Assembly (NCBI GenBank): GCA_004352715.1
Contig: SCFE01000006.1
Span: 660,360 to 724,359 of the forward strand
Direction: 5' to 3'
DNA length: 64,000 bases
DNA from: Hofstenia miamia
Lineage: Eukaryota > Xenacoelomorpha > Acoela
Shown here: positions 1 to 10,515 of the stretch, piece after piece
Layout of the letters: every line of letters begins with the position of its first letter
How positions within the stretch are numbered: position 1 is the first letter of the stretch
Position numbers and translations under genes: made by a program
Notes under the pieces: generated by a model
Database searches by the model: none
What the model was told of the DNA's origin: nothing
The model's input: the letters and a program-made list of their open reading frames with translations, nothing else

Positions 1-196
1 TTTAAATATAAATACAGTTTTTAAGAACAGTAATAAAATCCACTAAAATAACCAATATTAGTCTGAATCATACAAAGATGAGCAAATATAAAAACAAAAT
101 GTCAAGTGTTATCAGTTAAATAATCGCATCAACATTGTAAAGACTGTTACGCTTGCATCATGTAACATTATTTACTAATAGCGTTCCAACACTGTA

Positions 197-881
197 CAGT
201 ACCGGCCATAAGTATTGCTAAGGTTATCTTCACAATTAATTTCTGCAGGGATTAAAATAATAACCTTGATTTCTAGCACTAGGCTCAACATGGCATTGTG
301 AATTCAAAGGTTCATGTAATTATTTAATCAGAAATTATGTTTTCATCCCATGCCCCTGGAAAGGCGAAAGCTAAAAACCATCACCATGAATATACATGCT
401 ATGTAAATTACAGCAAAAAATTGAATTCAGTGTCTTAAATTTAGTTTATTATAAATGTTGTGTACGAAAATATTCAGAAGATTTGGAAATCATAAGGTTG
501 AAAATTTAAAAAATTCTATTACATCACATATTTTGATGTAAATTCAATCAATATAATGGGATTTTATAGGTAAATTTAATAGGTAATATTTTCGAAACAA
601 CTGAATGCATTCATGCGAAAATTTTCTAATGAACTAAAGTTTTCACACCGAATTCGATTTTTTCACTATAATGTACACTGCCTGTATATTAATGAAAGTA
701 GTTGCCGGGTGCCCATTCACAGGGACATTGGATGAAAGCTAAATTTCTGATTAAAATTTTACACGAAAATTGAATTCAAAATGCCACAATTTGATCTAGT
801 ACTAAGAAATCAAGTTATTGTATTAATCATTGCAGAAATATATTGTGAAGATGAATTTTGCAATACTTATGGCTGGTACTG
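197..881. mobile_element. Tc1/mariner-like MITE with long inverted repeats
   Basis: Non-autonomous element of 685 bp. The left end reads CAGTACCGGCCATAAGTATTGC-like and the right end is its near-perfect reverse complement (GCAATACTTATGG...GGTACTG). Both ends abut a TA dinucleotide (195-196 and 882-883), the target duplication of the Tc1/mariner superfamily. The inverted arms are long, roughly 197-360 and 716-881, at about 75-80% identity by eye, with ~350 bp of AT-rich centre. No transposase frame is present. A fragment of the inner part of the right arm recurs at 63811-63869, so this is a family. Confidence 0.75.
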
Positions 882-1096
882 TATGTTCATATAAACAAAG
901 CAATTAATATAATTATGTACATAAAGTTTGTGATGCATTGCAGTTTACTTCCTGATATTTTTCCTATATAATGGTCATGCATATATGACTTTAAAAAATA
1001 TTCTATTATTTGTTCCTTAGTTTCAACCAAACTAATTAACACGTTGCTGTACTGAATTGCAATCATTTTTTACATCAATTTGATAAAGTACTAATA

Positions 1097-1324
1097 GGGT
1101 TCTGCGAGACCACTCACTCCAATGGGATTCACTGGGAATACATATCAGTGGACTGGAACTAAGGTAGGTCTGGGACAAAAATGAAGACCCTGTATCCACG
1201 GATTTCAGAACTTTAATAAATTTTCCAATTTTGATCAAAATAGAAAATTTTAGGGGATTTAAATGGGACAAAATCCAATGGCACTAAATAAGACTGAAAA
1301 AGGCTTTTTTATCCTGCAGAACCC
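1097..1324. mobile_element. Small TA-flanked MITE, family R (copy 1)
   Basis: Short inverted repeat GGGTTCTGC ... GCAGAACCC with TA on both sides (1095-1096 and 1325-1326). The interior shares blocks with the elements at 1644-1889 and 3030-3280, for example a GACCACTC/ACTCCAAT/GGGATT block just inside one end. No coding capacity. Its right end lies 2 bp before the point where the large duplication starts. Confidence 0.55.
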
Positions 1325-1643
1325 TAGCCACTAGCTCTAAGTGTTATGGAAAGATGTGAATATTTTTAAAGTAGTTGTGGAAATGAAATGGAAGTGAAAG
1401 ACAATCTAATTTTGATACACAAATCTGCACTTTCCTTTCAGAAACGCAATTTGAATATGGTGTGGATCTCACTAGGCAACGCCCCTAAATTTGATGCCAT
1501 CATATGGTAATTGTAATTCTAAAAAAACTTGAATTGATTCTGAAATTGGGGGCATTAAAAACTAAACAGCTCATTGAGCAATTTTTAGAATTTGGGATTT
1601 CTGAATTCAGATTGCACACACACCCGTCCACACATATATAGTA

Positions 1644-1889
1644 AGATTCTCCGGGATTTTCTTGGTGTCAGAACCACTTAATCCCACTGGATTCGGTCCC
1701 AGTTACGCCCCACCTCAGTCCTATAAAATTGTATGTTTGCATAGACCCATTGGTTAAACACACATAACTTCTATTTTGAGAAAAACTAGCTAAAACTTTG
1801 AGTAATACTCTGAATCTGTCCTACCAGTGCCAGTTCTAATGAGTTCCTTGTTTCCAGGTTTGATGGGACAAAGCGGCCCCACAGAACCT
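1644..1889. mobile_element. Small TA-flanked MITE, family R (copy 2)
   Basis: Ends AGATTCTCC ... ACAGAACCT flanked by TA (1642-1643 and 1890-1891). The interior shares with 3030-3280 the ordered blocks AAAACTTTGAGYAATAYTCT and TACCAGT. The same element is present in the duplicate at 16517-16762. It is non-coding. Confidence 0.5.
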
Positions 1890-2392
1890 TAATATACAGA
1901 AAAGTGTGATTTCCGACCCTGGTATCGGGACGAGTCAAGTTCGGGTACAATAATTCGCATTTGTGTCTGATCAGGTCGGATATGCTTAGGGAGCAGGCTA
2001 AGTTGGGTAATGATAAACGGGATAATAAACATTTTTTATTCCAGCGTCGTCCGCAAAGCTTAAAAGGCTTATTTCAGATATCTAAATGATCATTGGAAAG
2101 CAAGGTCAGAAAATTTTGAAGACCAGCAATTATACAAGCACAAATTTTACACAAAATGTGCTATATTTTTTAATTTTGTATTTATTTGTTTCCAATTCAT
2201 GTGCATTGTTATATTGAGTACTTAATTTCTTCGTTTCAGGTCAGTACAGTTTTTAAATTGAATGTCCATTACTGATATCTATACATATAAATTCAACTTT
2301 TGTGAAAACCTGTTCTTAAAATATTTTTTAAATTTCAACATTGCATGAAGTGTGATATCGACATTAAAATTTCTTATTAATTAGAGCCTTAC

Positions 2393-2425
2393 CTTGTGAT
2401 TATAATCCACTCGAAACGTTAAGTC
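2393..2425 (-). other. Candidate 33-nt micro-exon
   Basis: On the minus strand this block has an acceptor (…GACATAG) preceded by a TACTAAT branch-point-like sequence about 20 nt upstream, and a donor AAG|GTAAGG. The block is open in one phase only and would encode DLTFRVDYNHK; the other two phases contain stops. The length is a multiple of three. Identical sequence lies at 17266-17298 in copy 2. By my estimate about ten AG|GTRAG donors are expected by chance in a window this size, so this is a weak candidate without transcript data. Confidence 0.2.
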
Positions 2426-2676
2426 CTATGTCATTGAAAGCAATTAGTAAATATGAATTCTGGAAATATATTTCAAAAATAGTTTTTATGATTAAATTAA
2501 TATTATTGTGGAGTCATTAACTAAGATGTAAAGCTAAAAAATTACTCTGATAAATTACACAATGAGGTTTTGAACTCTTGGTCTCTTGACTGGATTTAAC
2601 AAAGAAACAAGAATTTGTAGTTTTTGAATTTATAATATAAATCATTTTGTTTTATATGAATAAATTTATTCATGTT

Positions 2677-2681
<5 letters not shown>

Positions 2682-2709
<28 letters not shown>
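2682..2709. repeat. (AT)n microsatellite
   Basis: Uninterrupted alternating AT run, duplicated at 17556-17582. Confidence 0.95.
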
Positions 2710-3029
2710 TGCCAACTAACATTTAAATTGAGTCTATAGACACACAATTATAATTAAAATTAAAAATTCATTTTAAATTTGAAAATTAATTAAAATTTGA
2801 TTAAGAAATTTTAGCTGTCAGAAATCCAGTGATTCGTTAAAAAAAGCATATTTACATTTAATTTGATTTTATAAATTACTAAGTTTATTATTCACAAGAT
2901 TGCACATGGAAAAGTGATTGTATTTCACTTCTATTCTATTTTCAGAATTATTCTAAAGCAATTTCATATTTTCCAAAAAATTCTCCCTTTTCTCATAACT
3001 TTTTTAGTTGTTATGGTTTTGGAGGAAAA

Positions 3030-3280
3030 AGATTTTACTGGTCCCAGTAAAAATTAGTGTCACTAAGTTTGATTCTAGTTACAGCTCATCCTAGCTCCAC
3101 GATTTTTTCTTGGTTCCACAGAATAGCACGTTTCGAAAAAACTTTGAGCAATATTCTAAAATTCGTGGTACCAGTTTCCATATTTTTGGTTTGAATCTAA
3201 CTGAAATATTCAGACTCAGATTCCAGTTCCATGGGTCTGGGACTAGTAGATCCAATTGGACTGAGTGGTCCTGAGGTTGT
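3030..3280. repeat. Diverged copy of MITE family R (copy 3)
   Basis: Collinear with 1644-1889: it shares GTGTCA..., ...AAAACTTTGAGCAATATTCT and GGTACCAGT in the same order. Its right part, in reverse complement, matches the left end of the 1097 copy (GGACCACTCAGTCCAATTGG-type block). The ends are degraded and no clean target duplication is visible. Also present at 17903-18153. Confidence 0.45.
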
Positions 3281-3783
3281 CCAATAATATGAACCGAAAT
3301 TACAATTCCGTTCAGACACTTTTAATGATTGACTAAGATTCACATAATAGAATTAAGGAAGGCTTTTGATCGGAATATCAGCCGAAGTAAGCTAAAACTA
3401 ATCTCTAGTAGTAAATTCAATAAATTATGTTTCCAGTCGTGTTCAAACTTGAACTACAGTTTTAGAGAATGAAAGTTAAAAAATATGCACGGCAATGGTG
3501 CATGGCAAAATTTAATAATGTTATCTTAACTAAAAATGGTTTCAATGAAAAACACTTAAAACTTTTCTTTAACTCTCAAGTTGTTAATAGCTTAAAATAT
3601 GAAGCAATTGTTATTTGCTTAGCAAGGATCAAAAAATATATTTATATATTAGCCAAAATATTAAATACGCGTATGCCAACAATAATTGATGTATTTAAAA
3701 ATAGAGAAAGAATGGAGAACGTAATTTTAAGTTAAGCTTTTTGTAAATCTATATCTATTGTCTGTGAAGACTTTATTACAGAT

Positions 3784-4089
3784 CAGACTTGTAAACGAGC
3801 CGAAATTTTTAAGTTCAGGCTTGGCTCACTAGATAAAATCTTTCAATAAAGCTCGCTTCAGCTGACATTTTTCTAAAAATATTACGCTCTCAGAGTTTTT
3901 TTACATAGTTCTTCTCATTATTTAATAAAAATAAGATTATATGGAAAGCATATCTGAATGAAAAAGTAAGAAAAATCTGCATAATCAAGTTAACATGCAA
4001 ATCTATAAACTTACTTTGCCTAAAAAGGCTCGTTTTGGGCTCGCTTTATATCAAATACTCTGCTCAAGCTCTGCTGGTTGACAAGTCTG
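3784..4089. mobile_element. hAT-type MITE, CAGACTTGT ends
   Basis: Terminal inverted repeats CAGACTTGTAAACGAGC and (reverse complement) CAGACTTGTCAACCAGC match at 14 of 17 positions. Flanks TTACAGAT (3776-3783) and TTACACAC (4090-4097) resemble a decayed 8-bp target duplication (6/8), the hAT signature. Subterminal GGCTCG/GAGCC motifs are repeated in both orientations. There is no transposase. The duplicate copy is at 18657-18962. Confidence 0.6.
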
Positions 4090-4350
4090 TTACACACACA
4101 ATGAAGAGTATCTATCTATCTTTCTATTTATCTATCTATATGCACATGAATATCATTAATTAATATATATGATAATAAGGCATAAATTATGCTTTGCTAA
4201 CCATTATAATCAAATTACATTATGAATGAGCTCATTTTCCAAATGAATCCAAATTTACCATATTTATATTTAAAATGGAAAATATTAAATATACATATAA
4301 TACCAATTGTCGTATATGCAATCAACCAATCAAGTAATTGAGACCTTCCT

Positions 4351-4536
4351 ATGGCCCGACACAGAAAAAAGTGCATCTTAGAAAATTTCATTAGTAAATT
4401 CGATTACTATATTGATTGCAGTACAAATGAAATCTTCGAAACATGTCAAATACAAAAAAGATGGATGAAAATACAAAGAAATCAACACTACTATAAGAAT
4501 AGTAGTGTCCCCTGCGAATTCAGAGGTAAAATGTAA
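4351..4536 (+). other. Unrecognised 61-codon ORF
   Basis: Basic, cysteine-containing frame starting MARHRKKC with no recognised family. It ends close to a possible splice donor (CAGAG|GTAAAA at about 4527). The identical ORF is at 19224-19409. Because both copies are essentially the same sequence, their identity gives no evidence of selection. It could be random open frame. Confidence 0.1.
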
Positions 4537-4874
4537 TCAAAGTTGCCAATTTATTGGATTTATTTTAAAAATATTGGAAATATTGGACCGAAACTTAGAA
4601 GTTAAGATGCCAATAATTATAAGCAGAAATAAATAATATGGAACTTAGTGCTATATTTATTGTTGTTAGTATGGATTTAAACCTATTAATAGTATTCGCT
4701 ATTTCATTGACAACCGGGAAGGTCTCAATAAACTACTTAGTAATCATTGGGCTGAATTCCTTTAATAATTTACATTCGAAATATGACTATGTGCTTATTG
4801 AATATGGATATAGCAATCTAGAAGAACTGTTTGAAAGTTCCATTATCGATTCCACAATCAGTGATGGACACATC

Positions 4875-5669
4875 ACGGACGTACGCTTAGCTTTAATATC
4901 AATGCAGAAACAAAAGGTTGCAAGCTCATTGATTGTAAATATAATCAGGAATGTTCAGGAGCCAATACAATGGCTTTGCAATGGAAATGTGAGTGGCACA
5001 CAGCGATGCAGTGATGCTACAATGCACCGTGTGGTACATCAATTCTTGAAATAATTTGCGAATATCAAAAGCATTTGTCAGTCAGTAGTTACTTATCTGT
5101 TCATTTTTGTATTTGAACTACTGCTTTATTTGCACTGTATTTATATGCATATATAGCAGTTTATATACTGTATGTGCTCATATTTGTATCATTATTGTCA
5201 GGAGGTCTTTAAAACTGTGCAGTGTATCGGTATGTGCGGTATCAAATTTTTAACCACGGAAATCTAGGNACGGACGTACCGCTTAGCTTTAATATCAATG
5301 CAGAAACAAAAGGTTGCAAGCTCATTGATTGTAAATATAATCAGGAATGTTCAGGAGCCAATACAATGGCTTTGCAATGGAAATGTGAGTGGCACACAGC
5401 GATGCAGTGATGCTACAATGCACCGTGTGGTACATCAATTCTTGAAATAATTTGCGAATATCAAAAGCATTTGTCAGTCAGTAGTTACTTATCTGTTCAT
5501 TTTTGTATTTGAACTACTGCTTTATTTGCACTGTATTTATATGCATATATAGCAGTTTATATACTGTATGTGCTCATATTTGTATCATTATTGTCAGGAG
5601 GTCTTTAAAACTGTGCAGTGTATCGGTATGTGCATTGCGGTATCAAATTTTTAACCACGGAAATCTAGG
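4875..5669 (+). repeat. ~395-bp tandem duplication joined by a single N
   Basis: 4875-5268 is repeated at 5270-5669 with one ambiguous base (5269) exactly at the joint. The two units differ by CATT inside TGTGCATTGCGGT, which is present only in the right unit, and by one C near 5280. The corresponding place in copy 2 (19757-20542, N at 20152) carries the CATT variant in its left unit instead. This pattern looks like an assembly joint between alleles. Confidence 0.85.
4908..4988 (+). other. Candidate 81-nt cysteine-rich exon (phase 1-1)
   Basis: Acceptor AATGCAG|AAAC and donor GGAAAT|GTGAGT bracket an 81-nt block. Read in phase 1 it encodes ETKGCKLIDCKYNQECSGAN followed by TMALQWK, with Cys spacing C-x4-C-x5-C and a split codon at the end. 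Symmetric phase-1 exons with such spacing are typical of EGF-like modules, but the block is too short for a whole EGF domain and the last cysteine would lie in the next exon. The block recurs at 5304-5384, 19781-19861 and 20177-20257 because of the duplications. An alternative 138-codon frame (4638-5054) runs through the same DNA. No partner exon was found. Confidence 0.2.
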
Positions 5670-6338
5670 CAGCATCACCAACAATGAAAAGCTGAATAGA
5701 AATCTTCGACTTTATAAAACCTAAGCAAGTTGATCGTAGGTGAGCTTCTTAATCCAGATACTCAGGCAGGATGGTATAAAGATGTGAACTTTTTTTGCAT
5801 AAACAATTAACAAAAGGATCCCACCTGTTGTGCACTTTTAACAGCCTTTGAAAAATATCCTGTAAAAATTTTCCGTCTGATATGGAATTGTCATAAATCT
5901 TAAGCCATAGTTGAACGCAATTTCACAATATATCCAACTTAATTGATATATACATTGCAACAGATAGGCACAAGAGGCATTTCAAAACAACCATATGTTG
6001 TACTCTCCAGAGCAAGAGAAAGAATGATTTAACTTAATAACAGCAAAATACAACTAATGAAGGATTATACAATGCTTAGCACTCACTTTTAACAAAAATG
6101 GGCTTATTCCGTATCCAAAGAACGCAGGGTTATAAACGATCTAAAGCTATCATATGACAAAAAGCAACTTCAATTCATTCTAGGTGTAATAAACTAAACT
6201 TAACTATGGGAATTTCTCTCAAATCGTTCCAGCATTCTGTGACAATCAAATGCTTACCGAAAAATAACGTGTACTATGAATGATATTCGCAACAATAAAA
6301 TATTTCAAAAAAATATTCTATTTACCTACAAAGCTTAC

Positions 6339-6365
6339 CTTGAGATGGATTCATACAATTGGAGC
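6339..6365 (-). other. Candidate 27-nt micro-exon
   Basis: On the minus strand, a pyrimidine-rich acceptor (…TTTTCTTTCTTGCACATTAAG) and a near-consensus donor CAAG|GTAAGC enclose 27 nt. These are open in two phases (LQLYESIS or SNCMNPSQ). Present again at 21213-21239. The splice sites are good, but there is no independent coding evidence. Confidence 0.18.
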
Positions 6366-8406
6366 CTTAATGTGCAAGAAAGAAAACGTGTTGTATTCAA
6401 TAACACCTAGCAAACAAAATTATTCACAGATGAAAAGGATATACATTTGGACGAAGCACAACGATTGAAATGGAGCATGCCCACCATGAGCCAAAGAATC
6501 TTTCTTATACTCCACGGATATTCTTCATCAAACACAGTATGCAAAACCAGGAAAAAGAGGAGCTACTGTGTGAACTTCATAAATTTAAAACTAGGCTGTG
6601 TGTTCCTAGCAAAATATTTCGATTTGAAGAGAATCGAACGTGAAACAAAAACAATAATTCTGCAAACAATGTGTAAAGTTTACAAGATTTAAGTGGCCTG
6701 AAAAGCACTTCTCTCAATCTACAAAAAAGCACGTGTTTAACTAAGGCACAAACTCCTCAGTAGTGAAGGTTAGATTCTCAAGTCATACCCAAACTAGGAT
6801 ATTTCATTCCTCCATCGGGAGCATCTGGGAATCCTCAACAGTGAATACACGAGACCATTCTTATTTTGATCAATATGACTCGAGATATAGTAGAGTCTGT
6901 CCCTTTCCGCAATTGCCTTAAACATTGCCAAAATCTCAAATAAGTTGTTCTTGATATGTTACAATTTTTCCAAATATTTACAATGCTGTCAAATTAATGG
7001 AAGGAAAACACGAGGATCTGATATGAGCACTTGTGACTCCTGATGAAATTTGCATATGAACTTAGAATTAAGGTAAAAATGGTAGTCCAAGGTATCCTCA
7101 ATGAGAAAGAAAGTAAAAACATGTACAATATATTTTTGAACTAGAAATTTTACTACTTTTCATATTGACAATATACCCTAAGTTTTGAATAAATTTTCCT
7201 CTCTGGACAATTGGTTTTTGGTGATAATAAATCAATGAATGTAAAACTATCAAAGTGAAAATAATTACGTCTTAGCTTTAGTCGGCTCGTTTGGGGGTCA
7301 TTGTTAAACGGGTTGGGTTGCCAGTAATTGTTAGACGATGATATAGAAAGAAACATAGCTGAATATGAGGAACGAAATGGCAAGCGAAAGTAATAATCAG
7401 ATGTCATTATATTACTCCTTATCTAAGGTGGTCAACAAGCAATCGATGTGTTACTGTACATTATCTGTGTCCTACCCCAATAATAACCATAAAGTTTACT
7501 TAGTATTTTCTTACATTACAGTACTTGTAAGATATAGTAAAAATAGTTTGTATAATTCACCCTACTTTACCAATACATCTGATTATTACAATGTATTTCA
7601 TCACGTAGGGCTGACTTGAAAGTATTTTGGGTAACAATTTTCTGCTGAATCTTTCTGTTCGAAATCACTCCAATGCAATCTTTCCTTTGTAGTTTTCAAT
7701 AATTAGTTCCATTTAAACAACTAGACCATTGCATTTCCTCAAAAATATTTACAAATCGGGTGAAATTAAGCATCTTTTGATTCAGTTCGTTAAAACTTTC
7801 AATGAAATTTGCTTAAATGAATGGTATACGATAATAAACAGCTTTGTTTCTGAAGGTGGGGGACAGACTGAACTTAATAAAACCTGTTTATTTATTGCTA
7901 AGAAATAATTCTTAACGAGTACCAATGAATATTTTGTGTTCGGTTGTGCTGCACTTTCAAGCTCAACGAATTATAATGAGCATCAAATTTGGTAGAGATT
8001 ATTTTATCATTTGGGTTAGAAGGGTGAACTATCACGAAAATGTCGTATAAAGCGTTCTGACCAGGAGGTAGTTTAATAATAACGCGAGGAAATTACCTAT
8101 ATGTTCATCAATCTGATGGAATTTCACACTTCTGCAAAATTATCTGAATATGGATTAACTAGTAACTAAATATGATAAATTTTTTTGCTTTAGTATAGAG
8201 TCATTTAACGTTTTACTAAATTCTTAGGTTACTTTATACTTATTAAATCTATACGTACCAGAGAATACAAGCAACGCCATCTTGTGTAGGCATTTTTTAA
8301 AATTTGATCAACAGATATGTTTTCTAGAATGTGGAAATCACTAGGTACAGGGGCGCTTTGAGCACATAGAATGTAGTAGGGTCAATCAACAGTCAGTGTA
8401 AATTCA

Positions 8407-8407
<1 letters not shown>

Positions 8408-8442
<35 letters not shown>
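8408..8442. repeat. (AT)n microsatellite at the end of duplicated copy 1
   Basis: Alternating AT tract. Its counterpart in copy 2 is 23283-23314. Homology between the copies stops inside this tract. Confidence 0.95.
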
Positions 8443-8444
<2 letters not shown>

Positions 8445-8641
8445 TCAATTACCTCTAAACCCAAGCGGTGTTTTCTTCTTCAGATTTTCAATTTCTAGAA
8501 ATAAGTGTATTCGGTTGTGGTGACTAAGGAAATTAACTTTTTTTCATAAAAATGATCTAATGAATATTCTTTGCAAGAAATATGAGTTTGATATCCTTTA
8601 AAGCGTAATAGATTAAGAACTTCTTGTAGAGATGTACATAA

Positions 8642-8812
8642 CACACATGGGCCATGGGTTACGTGGGTGATCGTTTGAGTGGATCACTGTGGATGTTGAC
8701 TGAGGGCAGCATGGATCACTTCTTGATGGAGGTATTTAGATGCGTAAGGGCCTCTGCTCACACAATCACCCCAACAAAACGCGAGAACATCTTCGTGTTA
8801 ACATTGATGTAG
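8642..8812 (+). other. Short GC-elevated ORF, unrecognised
   Basis: An island clearly richer in GC than its surroundings, open for 56 codons after a TAA. The first ATG is at 8654 (MGYVGDRLSGSLW...) and a TAG stop is at 8810-8812. A donor-like ATAG|GTAAGT follows about 16 nt downstream. I do not recognise the protein. Part of the island (8673-8720) resembles 12192-12242, on the other side of the retroelement remnant, so it may be repeat-derived, for example an LTR remnant, rather than a host exon. Confidence 0.2.
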
Positions 8813-9429
8813 AAGTTGTCTGATACATAGGTAAGTAAATTTCCCGGAACTATTTATCAAATGAGGCAAAAAATGAAATGAAGCATTTTAATCCTGTTTT
8901 TATTTGGAAAGAAAACAATATTGCACTTTTAAACACAGGTTTTATAAAAAGAACTTACTTCATCTGAATTGCAAAGCAGACTGTGCAAAGACCTCAATTT
9001 CGTCTGGAGTATCCCGATTTTGGATGGATAGATTATCTCGAATCTCAACACACACGCGTTTGGGCTAGGAGAAATCCCGATATTGAAAGCGAATGTTAAA
9101 AAAATTATACAGTGCTTTTTATCATGTTGAGTAGGTACAATTTCCTATAATTATGATAGCATTCAAATAATATTAGTGATTATAATATTAGAATAATATT
9201 CTATAGACAGACTTGTCTGAAATCCGATGGTTTGCTTTCAAGTAGAGAAACGAACTAAATCAGTGTATTAATCTGCTTACCCGCAATGTCAATTTGCATA
9301 AAATCATACAGGAATACGTAGAGTTATTTGATTGAATTTCGTAATTTAATTTGTTCTGTTACTTTCATTTTGGATTTCCTAAACTTTCGACTGATCTAGT
9401 AAAGTACATTTGCAAAAAGGGTGTAAAAT

Positions 9430-10515
9430 AGAACTGCAGCCACGTCTAATCTCTCCGAACACATTGTTTTGTTTATTGCACTTTTAAGGACAGCATTATG
9501 ATGCTCAACCACTCTATTGCTGTGCCTTCAATTACACTCCCAAATTGTTGATTAAAACGATAAAACAAATCTTTTGCAAACTCACCTCCCAAATCATGTC
9601 GAATCTATAAGTGTGATCCAAAATTGCAAAACCACATTCTACATATTCCTTTGACAATACTATCAGGTTTTTATCACCAATTATCATTGCAGCTGAAAAT
9701 TTTCTATATTCATCAAAAATGTGCAATATGATATTTTTTTGGCCAGTACTGGAATGTACCTATTCAGTCAAATCCAAGCAAAAATCATTAAATTCAAAAG
9801 CGCGTCATAGACATACCTTTGAAATTGGGTTGACCCAGGGCCTACTTAAAACACGGTCAAGCCAGCTGCAGCACACATTTGAAATAGGAGGCGGGAAGTT
9901 AAAAACATTAAAATAGTTGTTTTGGCAATATTCATGATATTAAATAAATTGCATTAGTAAAATTGTGTTAAATACTAGATTAAAAAACATTTAGAACAGA
10001 CTTAAAAAATTACTATTTATTTTTTAAACTTTTAAATGTTTTAACAAACGAAACTCTTGACAAATCTCTACAATTTTTGCGAAAATTATTGCAAAAAATG
10101 TTACAACATATCATGTAGATATTCCTCAAATGATTTCAATGTTGATCACAAAACATATCTGCAAAGGAACACTTGTGCTCAAGACTTCGTACAATGCTTT
10201 GACTCAAATTTATATTTCTTACAGTAATAATATTGTCAACGTTAGATAACAGAATTTCGAATTGTTATAATATCGTTAAATAAACTCCGAGGTGGCAAAG
10301 TTTTAAGTAGGCCCTGGTTGACCTTAGAAAATTTCTTACAAATATCAAATGAATTTCTTCAATTAAATTAGACGTTAATTTTTGGTTAGTTACATAGGAT
10401 GAAAAAATTAGTGGCTTGAGAATTTCAATTGATGGATGAGAAAATTGACGATTCAGTTTTTCTATAATTCTTTTGTCTAAATTCTTATTATCCAAAACAA
10501 AAATTTGTTCCATGT
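9430..10515 (-). pseudogene. Degenerate retroelement integrase
   Basis: Broken integrase of a Gag/Pol retroelement, in order on the minus strand. The zinc-binding region RQFSHPSIEILKPL starts near 10460, followed by a DICKKF motif near 10335. Next comes FEFNDFCLDLTE with the first catalytic Asp codon at 9772-9774, then ILHIFDEYRKFSAAMI. GGEFAKDLFYRFNQQFG follows, with the second Asp at 9593-9595. VEHHNAVLKSAINKT carries the Glu at 9504-9506. The Asp-to-Glu spacing is shorter than the usual 35 residues, indicating a deletion, and there are several stops and frame changes. A hAT-type MITE (9836-10315) splits the gene between the DICKKF and FEFNDF motifs. The order Gag then integrase with no reverse transcriptase between them suggests a copia-like order, but no RT is visible further on. 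Confidence 0.75.
9836..10315. mobile_element. hAT-type MITE inserted in the integrase
   Basis: 480-bp element with inverted ends CAGGGCCTACTTAAAAC / GTTTTAAGTAGGCCCT. It is flanked by a perfect 8-bp direct repeat GGTTGACC at 9828-9835 and 10316-10323, as produced by hAT transposases. One copy of GGTTGACC plus the flanks gives a continuous integrase frame (FSKVNPISKV) across the insertion point, so the empty site can be inferred. The interior is AT-rich and non-coding. Confidence 0.85.

Larger units (their letters stand above)
1329..8408 (+). repeat. 7.1-kb duplicated segment, copy 1
   Basis: Direct repeat of 16202-23282, offset 14873 bp before and 14874 bp after the internal N joints. I noticed only a handful of differences: one C/T at 1466 versus 16339, and small indels near 5240, 5632 and 5722. 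The left boundary of the match is set by the N gap that precedes copy 2. The right boundary falls in an (AT)n microsatellite, after which the two copies continue into unrelated sequence. Contents are MITEs, microsatellites, short ORFs without recognisable homology and a few exon-like islands. The near identity fits allelic (haplotype) duplication in the assembly or a very recent segmental duplication. Confidence 0.9.

Noticed and set aside
4638-5054. 138-codon ORF, the longest non-transposon frame free of N in the duplicated segment
   Set aside because: No recognisable family, overlaps a different exon-like frame, and its duplicate is identical, so there is no evidence of selection.
6447-6692. 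ORF region with LFTDEK in one frame, suggesting a mariner transposase
   Set aside because: Only a six-residue match; the expected second Asp motif and the SPDLNPIE region do not follow in any frame.
9590-9600. Consensus splice donor (GGAG|GTGAGT) on the minus strand
   Set aside because: It lies inside the recognisable integrase GGEF motif, so it is a chance match. It shows how often false donors occur here.
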